A stretch of DNA of 64,000 nt from contig JBAJFE010000026.1 of assembly GCA_037903355.1 (NCBI GenBank), forward strand, positions 2,418,001-2,482,000. Direction: 5' to 3'. The DNA is from Trichuris trichiura. Taxonomy: Eukaryota > Nematoda > Enoplea > Trichinellida > Trichuridae. This document shows positions 1-10,741 of the stretch, in pieces. Numbering within the stretch: the stretch's first letter is position 1; each line of letters starts with the position of its first letter. The notes under the pieces are model-generated. The model saw nothing but the letters and a program-made list of their open reading frames with translations, made no database searches and was not told where the DNA came from. A program made the translations under genes and the position numbers.

Positions 1-2741
1 AAGCGTGCTGGCAACGTTGTCAAACTGGTAAATGATAATAAGTTGAAAACATTCGTTTTTTGTTATTATAATGTCGTAGCATATTCGCCGAAGAGTTCGT
101 GACTCCGAAAGCCATTTGCACGGTCCTTCATTCTCCTCTAGAATTGAACGTATTGAACTGCAGAAAGGAAATAAAGGTAAATTTATTGAAGTGCAGATGA
201 ATTATTTCTGAAAAGAAACATTCGACTAACGCTTCATTAAGGACTTGGCTTCAGTATTGCCGGTGGCGTAGGCAACGAGCACGTTCCTAACGATTCCGGT
301 ATTTACGTGACAAAAATTATTGATGGTGGTGCAGCTCAGGTTGATGGACGGTTGCAAGTTGGGGATAAATTATTAGCAGTTGGAAATTGTGGACTCGAAA
401 ATGTCGCTCATGAGACCGCTGTAGCAGCGCTGAAAGCAACTGCAGATCGTGTTGTCCTTTTGGTACAAAAGCAAATCCCGTCAGGAACAATGGCAGACGT
501 ATCAGGCACTTCTTTGGAAACTGTAGCTCTACCCGAGCACTCGTACCTTGCTCATGGAAACCGCGAAAATGTGAATGGCCTTTCTCCAATGCAAAGTAGT
601 TTCGCTGACGGCAGCAGTACTTTAATGTCCCGTCAGCAGGAAATGCGTCGTGCCATGGGGACGGATGGGATTTCGTACGCTTCAAGTTTTGCTCCATATC
701 AAATGCCAGATCCAACCGCTGATGGCCGTTCATTTAGTGGTAGTCAGACAGTTGAATATCCCGCTCCATCGGCGGAAATTATTAGGTAATCATCATTGTT
801 GAAAAAAATTAATTTTTCGATTGAATTTACTTGTAGTCGGTCACCAAGAAGAATCTCTTTGAACAAAGGGCCGTCTGGATTGGGTTTCAATATTGTTGGA
901 GGAGAAGACGGTGAAGGCATATACATATCTTACATTTTGCCTGGCGGAGTAGCCGACGTTAGTGGTTTGCTACGCAAAGGCGATCAGTTGTTGGAAGTAA
1001 GTGTTCATCATCATTGAGTCTGTAAAGTTTGTTACGTAATAACTCTGCTTCAGGTAAATGGCATTGATTTGCGAAATGCTACTCACGAAGAAGCGGCTGC
1101 TGCGTTGAAAAGTGGTGGCCAAAAGATTTACATGCTTGCAGCCTACAGACCTGAAGATTACTGCCGTTTTGAAGCAAAAATCGAAGAACTTCGAAACGTT
1201 ATGATTGATCAGAGTTCGCCTCAACCTCGGCGAGAGTTGTTTGTTAGGTAACAATGATTGAATGGTCATTCTAACTGCTTAACTTGAACTCTTTTTGCCT
1301 TAAGAGCTTTGTTCGACTATGATCCAACAAAGGACAGCGGTTTGCCTAGCCGCGGTTTGGCTTTCAATTATGGTGACATTCTTCACGTTACAAATGCATG
1401 CGACGATGAGTGGTGGCAAGCTAGAAAACGATTGAGAGATGGTACCGAGGACAGTGTTGGAATTATACCAAGCAAGAAAAGGTAATTGATCATTCCTGAT
1501 TGGATCCTCTAACGTAATAAACACTACCGAGGAGGGAAAACTCTGTTAAAGACAAACTTTCTTTACTGTTCAATGGGTTATATCATGATAACTGCGATAA
1601 ATATTGCTTTCGTTAATAGAACTACATTGTCAGTATTGAAAGTTTTAATTTCGTTCCGTTGAAGGGTTGAAAAACGGGAACGATCCCGCAGGAAACAAGT
1701 GAACTTCGGCAGCAGCCGTCAGCCGAGCATTTCGGAAAAGGTTTTTTTTTCACCCTTAAGTATTGTCTGAAAGCTGCTTTACGTGTTCTCGTTCAAGCAT
1801 TTCGGTTCCAAGAAGCAGCTTTCTTTGTCGAGAAAATTTCCATTCATGAAAAGCAAAGAGCGTCTTCAGGAAGAAATAGAGAACGAACGCCTGGATGATT
1901 ATATTCTATCCTATCTTCCTGTTGAACAGCAATATTGTATTTTTTTTACTGCTTAACTTTTATTGATAACTTTTATGGTTGCGTTATTTTCTAGTGAATT
2001 ACATTCGTCCTGTTGTCATTCTTGGCGCACTGAAAGATCGGTTAAACGATGATCTCATTGCTGAGTATCCGGACAACTTTTCCACCTGTGTACCCCATAC
2101 AAGCCGAGCTAGGCGTGAACACGAAGTAGACGGACGTGACTACTATTTCGTCAATAGGGACATGATGGAACAGGATATTCAAAACCACCTGTTTATTGAG
2201 GCTGGACAATACAATGGAAATTTGTACGGCACTAGTATTGGTGCCGTAAGAGATGTTGCGGAACAGGTGACTATTTCCTTGCATGCTTATTGTTTTTTTT
2301 ATCTATTTTTGCCAAAATTGCACTTTAGAACAAACATTGCGTTCTCGATGTTAGTGGAAATGCAATCAAGCGTCTGCAGTTGGCCAACATATTTCCCATC
2401 GCTATTTTTGTGAAGCCTTACGGACCTGGACAACTTATGTAAGTCGCATTTGTACACTTTCCTTTATTTTAAAGTTGTCTCTCTTTAAGAGAATGGAATC
2501 GTCGTATTTCCGAAGATGAAGCAGTGAGAGTGTACCAAAAGTGTCTTCAAACTGAGCAAGAGTTTGGCGATTGCTTCACAGGTTTATTGCTACGTTATTG
2601 TAACAGTTGTATCAACCTAATGTTATCTTTTCAGCGGTTATACAAGGCGATACTCCGGAGGAAATATACGCAAAAGTGAAAGATACCATCCGCGAGCAAT
2701 CTGGTCCCGTTGTTTGGATTCCAAGTCAAGAAAGACTGTAA
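1..2741 (+). CDS. dlg-1: Discs large (DLG-type MAGUK scaffold), 3' part, 5' end outside window
   Basis: Membrane-associated guanylate kinase scaffold that organises junctions and epithelial polarity at the cell cortex. The exons are 1-27, 80-176, 242-785, 837-996, 1054-1247, 1305-1481, 1665-1740, 1798-1936, 1995-2266, 2329-2438, 2490-2581 and 2635-2741. All introns are GT-AG, most are 50-65 bp, and phase is continuous to the TAA. The first 27 bases encode the end of PDZ1 ([15 protein letters not shown]). PDZ2 follows ([23 protein letters not shown]), then PDZ3 ([26 protein letters not shown]), an SH3 domain ([21 protein letters not shown]), a basic hook (RKFPF) and a guanylate-kinase-like domain ([42 protein letters not shown]) ending WIPSQERL. 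The linker between PDZ2 and PDZ3 is long and poor in known motifs. The L27 domain and most of PDZ1 lie upstream of the window. The identification is secure. Confidence 0.96.
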
Positions 2742-4321
2742 CTTAGAATGTCCTGTTTGAGTTTCGTTTGGCGGCGCTCAGTTTGCCCTTAACACATTGA
2801 GTACTGTTTATCCGAAAATTTATATGTACCTACCTACCTACCTACCTAACGGTCTTCTTCCGTGTCACGACGTGGTGGTAGAGTTTAACCACCATTTAAG
2901 GGTGCTCAGAAAAACTCTGCTGAACGTAGATAACAGCTCTTGACTGTGCTTCTTGCGCTCTTGTGATCCACTTAATTTCAAGATGAGGGAATGGTGATGA
3001 TTGGTGGCGGATCAGAGCAAGTCATGGTTGATGCATCGTATATTACCGTTCTGTACGTTTTGAGTGCAATGGCATTATTATTAATATATTGTTGCAATGG
3101 CTTTTATTGGTGCTTGTTTTTTTACATTTTATCTTCTTTCTTGCTTAAACAGTGTAACATGTCTGTTTCTCTTATTCTCTGTTCTATTCGACCATGATAT
3201 CTCACAGCAGCGAAATACAAATTTTACGCTCATTACAACAACGTAACTAACTACGCAAGCATTTGAAAGCGCTGCGCCTAACATGACTTGTTTTTCTGTT
3301 GGGATTCAAATGGGAATTTAGCGCTATAGTAGCATGAACACCGCGTAGTTTCCCCTGCGAATAATAATTTGTCAAGTCTTGAGAAAAGTGGCTTTCTAGC
3401 AAGGCTTGGCAGCTTTCATGCATACTAGGTAGTTTCACTGTCACGAACGGACCGTAAATTTTTATATGTTAGTTAAATCAAAATATCAACCGGTGTGGTT
3501 TTAATATTTTAAAACTTACGGAAAAATCTTGCGAAAACGCTTTCTTTTGTACCTGCCTTCACCAGAACTTGATTTCCCTGTTTACTGTATCCATTTTAAT
3601 AAATCCATTGAGTTAATGAGTTAAATTTTCTCAGTTATCTTCTAATTGAACAAAAGTTGTTTGGTTCTAATCTGTAACTGTATTTGAGAATTTTCGAGTG
3701 TTCATTTTGGTGATATAGTGGAGAAAATGCAGTCGTACGGACGGCTGAAATGACTGTTGTTGTTGGATGTTCGTGTTGACTGTCATTCCCTCTGTTAGCG
3801 GTGATTGTTAAATGATCTGTGAGTATTAAGTAGACATCTTTCATTTCTCGTTTTCATCCTTTCAAGAACTTATCCTCAATGTTTGCTACGGTGCTTTGAC
3901 TAAATGGCTTTGAATAGTTAAATGGAGACATTTGGGCTTTGGCATTCTGTGTCCGTATGGTTGTTTGCGAGTGATTGCAACTTTATACATGGCCACTCTT
4001 GAAGCAAGCTGTATTTTCATCTTTTGCTCAAGCACATTTCTCGCTGTTATTTTGTATCGATTATTGCCTACGTAACGAAAATTCTCACTTTAGGCGAAGT
4101 TTTAGACAAACCGTATGCTCTCAGCCGGTAGCCTACATCGTTTGTCACAAGTGTAGCACTTTTATTCGGGCTTGAGCCGCTTTTATGTTAGTTTCGCTTT
4201 GCAAAATTTACCCGCGTTTCGTGCAAACGTATTTTGCCCCAGTTTTTTCAGTATGTATGGATCATTTGAACTAGTTTAAGGCATGAGTCCATAGAAACAT
4301 TTGCATTTGGACTTCGACGAA
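2742..4321. other. Intergenic spacer
   Basis: About 1.6 kb between the DLG stop and the L23 start. Apart from a short TACC tandem repeat I see no conserved coding block. The small open frames here have no family signature and no consistent splice structure. It should hold the DLG 3' UTR and the L23 promoter, but I could not mark either. Confidence 0.6.
2827..2848. repeat. TACC microsatellite
   Basis: Five perfect TACC units followed by TA, about 90 bp downstream of the DLG stop codon and so probably in its 3' UTR. Confidence 0.9.
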
Positions 4322-4816
4322 ATGACCACTCGCTTGCATCGTTTACTTCCTCGCAAAGACCAGAAGACTTTGGTGTTTTTACCTGACTGTTGGATGAAAC
4401 TGGTTAAGCCAAAAGAGAGCGAAAAATTACCTCCTAATATGGTAAAGTTTATTGTTTCACCTGAAATGAACGCAGACGATGTTCGGGAATATTTGAAAAA
4501 AATTTACAATGTTCCTGTTCGAGATGTAAACGTACGTGTGGAACAAGGAAAAATGATTCGCCTTTTAAAAGAATATGATAGCCCTTCCAGAATGGCAGGA
4601 ATACATGGTAGGGTGGTTGATAAGGAACCGGATATCACCGTTGCTTTTGTGACGCTGAGAAAAGATTTGCATTTTTCCTTTCCAAAACTGTATACCGATA
4701 AGGCGTTTTATCAGGAGCAACAGCAATTGAAGCGAATGGAAAAAACGTTAGCAGAGTCCAAGAAAACCGAACTTTCATCCTGGCAATGTCATGGTGTTCC
4801 TTCATGGTTTAAATGA
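4322..4816 (+). CDS. mrpl-23: Mitochondrial large ribosomal subunit protein L23 (uL23m)
   Basis: Component of the mitochondrial 39S ribosomal subunit near the peptide exit tunnel. It is a single exon of 164 aa ending in TGA. The ATG at 4322 is preferred because the frame then opens with a basic stretch (MTTRLHRLLPRKDQK). The body matches the MRPL23 pattern: an FLPDCWMKLVKP start strand, VKFIVSPEMNADDVREYLKKIYNVPV, a DVNVRVEQG strand, and a closing DITVAFVTLRKDLHFSFPKLYTDK. A charged helical tail of about 35 residues follows. Seven further in-frame codons lie upstream but contain no ATG. A small 5' non-coding exon cannot be excluded. Confidence 0.88.
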   Translation: MTTRLHRLLPRKDQKTLVFLPDCWMKLVKPKESEKLPPNMVKFIVSPEMNADDVREYLKKIYNVPVRDVNVRVEQGKMIRLLKEYDSPSRMAGIHGRVVDKEPDITVAFVTLRKDLHFSFPKLYTDKAFYQEQQQLKRMEKTLAESKKTELSSWQCHGVPSWFK

Positions 4817-7694
4817 TTAAAGGTACTTGAATTTTCTCGATTTATTCGCGATCGAGCTAGGTTCAAAACTTGCAGCATTCGGTAACTGATCGCCAGTGTA
4901 GATTTGTTCTACTGTTTCGAACCCCGTTATGCCTTTGAAGGGAGGTGGTGTTTCTTTGCTTGTCTCTCTAAAGTCTGGCGTTACTGTAGCGTGCACTTGC
5001 TATAACATTCATATGCTCACTATCGTAATTTCCGTACTGTGTAGGTGCGCACTCACACTTTGAACACGTGGTTGAAATTTGATAATTTATTTACGGTAAT
5101 ATCATATGTTATTGTCAAGAAATGACGGTGGTTTTAAGAATCGCTTGATCTCTTCATCTGCGTTGAACTTAAATTTTCGAAATAGATTGCAATTTGCAGC
5201 GTTTACAATTCATGTAAAATATATGGCAGTGCTCTTGACATGCTTGTTTTGTGCTGGAGAAGCAAGCTTCTCTGCTACCAATGCTTAACCTACTTTTTGT
5301 CATTTAGTGGTTCATTCTTCGTCTAATGTGCTCTAACGGTGTGTCGCAGCAAAAAGAAGAATTTTCATTCGTGTGTTTCTATTAAAATAATTTCTAGAAT
5401 ACTAATAGTATCCGTCGTAAAGCTAATTTTGCGTTAGTTTCAGTTGGCCAGAATGAGGCAGTTTTTCTTTGCTTGGCTTGCATGTGTATAGCGTTTCATC
5501 TTTCACGCTGAGTAGATCCCTCAAGCAGTCAAACTCGTTTACTTTTGTCTGCCTAATCGTATAATGCGCGGTGAAAGGAATATAAAAGTAGTGACATTTT
5601 AAACTGATTGATATTTTACTAAATCCCTAGAGGAATAATAACATTTTAATGGTGGCATCTGTTTCTTTTTCGTCGCATTCACTTCAAGGTTCACTGAATA
5701 ATAAAGGCCTGTCGAGTGCTCTCATATAGCTGCAATTCAGCGATCAGTCGCCCACTTCCGTTGCACTCTTTAGCGATGATATTGCCTGTATTTTTGCTAT
5801 TCAAATACAACCCATTTTCATTGAGTAGATGTGTTTGGGGTACAAAGAGATGTTTTGTGATCTTTTAGCTTAATCCGAATGAGCATTTAAAATAGTTTTT
5901 ATTCCAGGTTTAACTTCCACGTCGACATCATCAGCTTAATTTGGTTTATTCTGTTCCACCGCAAAGATTAGCACAGTCTGCAGTTATGGTTGAATTTTAC
6001 TTTCACAATAATGCCACTTTTTCAGGTTTAACAGTTTTTATAGTACTATTGATTGAAGATCGTTTGAATACTAGCAGGGTTTGGGACGTACTTTAGGCCA
6101 CGTTTACCTAGTCGGAACTGCCAATTTTTGTATGCGGTACTTATTTATCACGCAGTTTCTCAAAAATCTCTGAAATTCATTGGCCACCAAAATTTCCATG
6201 TTGTTGTTCGACGCTATAGAAAAATAAAAATAATGAAAAAATTTATTTCACTCATATCTTTGTGGTCAACGGTTAATTTACAGAGCACATACAGAGAACA
6301 ATAGTTTATTGAAGAAAAAATAAACTTTGCTAGCAGCAGATGACTGTGGGGAAAGTGTACTGCAATTTATGATTTATTTTTCCACTTGAGCGCGTAATCA
6401 TTACTCTCGTATAGCTGACAGTCGCGGTTGCATTTAAGATGTTTCTGCCAAATTTGTGAAGTTCTGATTGCACTCATGTGTAAAGGCAAGTTTAAGAATA
6501 GACTATTGCGTATTGGCTTTTACGATGCCCATCTTTTCGATCAAATGTTACATTTGTGGACTGGACGTGAACGCATACATGCTGAGCCGCAGGTTGTCGC
6601 TTGGAGGTTTTCACGTGAAACAGAGCGACCGAAACAAAACAAAATTGCTTTACATTTCAGTTTCAGATGCCAAGATATTGTCAAGCATGTGAACGCAGCT
6701 ACCGCGAATGTGATACAGATCAAAAGTAATAAGTTTGGGCAGTTTCGCAGAAATTCCTCGTCTTTAGTAAAAGTGGGATCTTCTGGTTATTCAATAATGG
6801 TAAAGCATTTGTTCTCTGCGTATGGCTTCGCAATCTCGCCGCGCCGCTCCGGCAACCGCGCAAGGGAAGATCCTTCTCAGTGGTAATATGTTAACGGTTT
6901 TACCACTGCTTTCTTTTTTGGAAAATGTGCCTACTTGCGTAGACCTGCTTTCTCTGATCCTCCTCGCCAGTCTGATTGGCAAAATGCGTCAGGTCAACCA
7001 ATCAGCGTTGCGTTGCTTATCGAATCGGTTGTTCCGCAGTCCGTTAATTGGTACTGTCACTGCTGTTTTCGTGGCTGCTTTGAAATGGATCCATGCTTTC
7101 ATCAAAGTCACAATACTGCTAGTGAGTTGTTTGCTACATAGCCATCCCCTTGAATCTTAAATGGAATGAATTCATTTATTTCCCGCTGTCCTAACTTTTG
7201 TTTCATTTTTTTACCTTTTTCTACGGCTGTATATCCGTTTTTACCGTTTAACATATGTGTAGTCGTACGAAATAATTCCTAATCAGTAGATGGTTGAATC
7301 ATTCGTTAGCAAAAAACAGGCAAAAAGGACGATAGAATGCGTCAGAGCTTTTGAAACTCCCTAACTCCGTCGTCAGCCTTGTAGTCATTGTACCGTTGGT
7401 AGGAATCTAGGAAGTTGTGCGTACAGCCACTATAACCGACAGTAAAATTAGAAAGTTCTCAAAAATTTTTTCATTCTTTTTTCTCTTTTTCGCTAATAGA
7501 TCATTCAGCTACTATCTGCTGTTTAAGAATCGTTTCGTGCGATTAATAATATATTCAACAGTAAAAAGCTATGTGTGTGTATAGATATGTAAAAGCAGAC
7601 TGCCACATATAACCGTTGACAAGGAAGACTCCTCTTACGAAAGAACCTGTTTTCAGCATTTTCTCCTTTTTTCATATATTCGATTTTAGAAAAT
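4817..7694. other. Intergenic spacer upstream of the Pax-like gene
   Basis: About 2.9 kb with no gene I can support. Most of it is AT-rich. A more GC-rich island at about 6820-7110 contains open frames on both strands and a pair of inverted CCAAT motifs at 6972-7005. I read this as regulatory rather than coding, because no splice arrangement gave a recognisable protein. Confidence 0.5.
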
Positions 7695-9760
7695 ATGATT
7701 TTGAATTCCATAATTGGTCAGGGTCGAATTAATCAGTTGGGTGGATTATTTATCAACGGAAGACCACTACCACAACATGTCAGGCTTCGAATAATACAGT
7801 TAGCTCAAGTGGGAATGCGACCGAGCTCTATAAGTCGCATGCTGAAAGTATCACATGGTTGCGTCAGCAAGATCCTGGGTCGTTATGCAGAAACTGGGAG
7901 CATTGCTGCTGGACAGGCATGTTGACGGTTGCCTCAATTAGTTCACGTTATTCTATGTATTCAGATCAAGAGCAGACCCGCCGTGTCTTATAGGAACAGA
8001 ACAAATAAAGATGTCCACGTTCCTGTGTATGACGATCATGCGGTAAAAGCTTCTTGTGCAGATATGATGTACGATTCAACTGTGGTATCAAGAAACTGCG
8101 CTAGTACACTTTGCGGAAAGCGGCATCTGTCCGATTACAGCATTGACCGAATTCTCGGCTTAGTTTCCAGTACTGATTCGGGAGGCAGAGGTATTTTTCT
8201 GCTAAAGTATTTTTGTACTTAGTTATCTTGAAAAACCGGTGTAATTCAGAAAGAGATGCTTGAGAGTGCATGAGACAATACCATTTATCAAAGCTTACGG
8301 ACAAAGTAGTTATGGAGATGGCTTTCCCTGCCATTAACTCAATGTAATGATGATGAGGAAAGCCATCTCCAAAACCTCTGTATCTAAAATCCCAATAAAC
8401 AGTTGTATCGTTTGCAAGTATTAAGAAACTCGTTCAGCCATTAAAAACAGCCACATTTTCATTACTGCAAAAGGATTCCTTTAAGCGAGGTTAGGAATTT
8501 TATTTTGGTATTGTACTGTGTTCTTAAATGGTCTATTAATTACTAGTGCTGCACAGCGAGTAAATGCAAGATTTAAACTTTTTTCATGTGCGGATGACTG
8601 ATCCTTCACGCAGAAATTTTCACCATCATGCGCATAAGGTGTAGCGGTGGTCAACGTTTATTTTGACAGTTAAGTTATAATTCAATTTAATGCATGACCT
8701 AAGTCGATTGAGCTTCTTCGTCTGCTGGCATCGGTACGGTGGGAAAAGGGACGGCGTTTGAGCCGCAGCGATTATTACGCGGTGATCGACGGTTAAAAGC
8801 GATAACTTCTCCTAAAATGGTCGCTATAGCTGCTGATTAAGGTCATTGATATGATTGCTGTACGTTTTCTGCCACTTACTGTCCCTATCACTCCATCTGA
8901 TAAGACCATAACTGATGCTCAGAAATGCGTTCATCTGCCAGACAAAATGGCGACTTGGCAGGCGGCTGCCTGACTACGGTCAATTCTCTACGATACTATG
9001 TCGGCGGTTACGGAGCCGACCTTATGATATTATCTTTATTGGTACTGGATGAATACTTGGTCGTCTGCTATACCATTGTCTCAACAGGTTTGCCAAGGGT
9101 TGCTAATTTAGGACGTTTGATTTTTTCGCACATTATCCATAAACCGCGTGAAAGTGACAAAATACAAAATCTCGATGCCTATAGTGGCTACAGGTAGACT
9201 GTTTTAGCAGCGCGGAAAAAGCTTGTGAATCTTAGCTTGTTGAATAAAATCGAGTTAGGTTTGTTTTTCAGCATAATTGCACGGTTTCATTGAAGTGTGG
9301 AAAAGATAAAAGAAAAGCTTGGAATGATAAAAAGCTGGTATTTTTAGTAAGAAACGGGGTGAACTGCCCAGCTATGTGTACCCAACCGCTTGTTTCCGCT
9401 CAAGATTGCTCAAAGCGGCGCCATCGTTGCCATTTCACGGCAGAGCAACTGACTTTACTTGAAAATGCTTTTCGGCAAAATGCCTATCCAGATTCCGTTC
9501 AGAGAAAACAGTTAGCGCAGGATGTTCAACTCAATGTCGAAAAGATTCAAGTAATATTGTACTTGAGTAATTCTGTAGATAGTTCTTGTGGCTTTTAGGT
9601 TTGGTTTAGCAATCGACGAGCCCGTTCTCGTAAACAGCTTGCGTCTAATTCAATTAGCACTCGCGAATTTTCAGACTCAAGTTGTTGGATGTTCCAACAG
9701 TTGCCCCTTCCGTTTAGTCTTACGGATTGCAACAGTGTCAATGCATACCTAACTTTTTGA
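7695..9760 (+). CDS. pax-3: Pax3/7-like transcription factor with PAI half paired domain, octapeptide and homeodomain
   Basis: Nuclear DNA-binding protein of the paired class, modelled at 270 aa. The exons are 7695-7916, 7965-8190, 9348-9550 and 9599-9760. Intron 1 is a 48-bp GC-AG intron (gcatgt...tcag); introns 2 (1,157 bp) and 3 (48 bp) are GT-AG, and phase is continuous. Residues about 8-70 are a strong PAI subdomain ([36 protein letters not shown]). Exon 2 has no recognisable RED subdomain but carries a Pax3/7 octapeptide, YSIDRILG. Exons 3-4 give a complete homeodomain beginning KRRHRCHF, with WFSN at positions 48-51; serine at position 50 is the hallmark of the paired/Pax class. The C-terminus is short (about 37 aa). 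Intron 2 is long and could hide a further exon. The ATG is inferred from its position just before the PAI domain. Confidence 0.85.
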
Positions 9761-9984
9761 TCTTGCCTTACGCGTACGAACATCTTATAGCTGATGCCGT
9801 GGAATATTTTCTCATAATTGTTTATTCAATATAAAATTTATGAAATACCATGCGTAACCGTTATCAACTATTATTCTGTAAATATCATGTCGCATTAGAG
9901 CTAACTAATAAATATATGTGTTTACGTCTACTTTCTATACGGGCGCGTTCGGTGCACCTTGATCGCTCAGCGTAGAACGGAGCT

Positions 9985-10741
9985 TTAGGCTGATTTCTTC
10001 GCTGCTGCGGCTTTGTTCAATTCGGTCAGGTAGGCCCAGGATGGTAATCGGTAATAGTGATAGCGATAGTCTGAGTAATACGGATGACCAATGATGGGCA
10101 CGTAACCTTCACTGCGGTATTTGACTATTGCTTTTGCCACCAGAGGTGCACTGAGTTGCGTAGTGAATACATTGTAACATGAGTGCAGCGCACCTGCCGC
10201 ATCGCTGGTCGTCAGTAATGCTCTATCATCGATGTATGAAGCGTCTTCGACTGCTACTGCAGGTAAAGGATTGCTGACATAATGGATAAAACTGCTGTCT
10301 TCGTTCAATGGTACACGAACCAGCGTCTTTTGACTTGGCGCCGCCGCAACTACAGCTAAAGGCAACCGTTAAAATTTTCAAATTAATTTGTCAAGCAAGT
10401 TTTTGGTGTCGTACGACTCATGATTTATTTTTCTATCGAATGGTTAGCCCTTAAAAACGGCTAAAGGGAGTCCAGTTCAAAAGTATTGAAAAACATCCTG
10501 TAGTTGTATGCAGTGTCAATCCATATGTGCTGATTGCATCACTGTTATGCTTTCCGGGATACACTGGCACCTATGCTATCTTCTACTGAAGATGCAGTAA
10601 TTTGATTCAAGAGACGGCTGGCTTAGTGCCGTCAGTTATTTCCATTTTTCATGAAAAAATAATGAAAGCCAACGTACCTGCAGCTTGCAGACTGTTAATC
10701 AGTGTGCTGAGAAGTACAGCGATAGCGATAACGGTTACCAT
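9985..10741 (-). CDS. Small putative secreted protein with signal peptide, function unknown
   Basis: Two exons, 10741-10678 and 10355-9985, joined across a 322-bp GT-AG intron with matching phase, giving 144 aa. Residues 1-21 look like a cleavable signal peptide: MVTVIAIAVLL, a polar stretch and an LQAA-type cleavage region. The mature part is rich in Ala, Val and Tyr, contains a GYVPIIGHPYYSDYRYHYY segment, and ends in a Lys/Ala tail (NKAAAAKKSA). It has a single Cys. I recognise no family. Cuticle or secreted structural protein is only a guess from composition. It lies 225 bp from the Pax-like stop codon, tail to tail. Confidence 0.65.

Noticed and set aside
6822..7160. 112-codon plus-strand frame in the GC-richer island
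   Set aside because: Frames on both strands are open here because of base composition; no splice model or family emerged.
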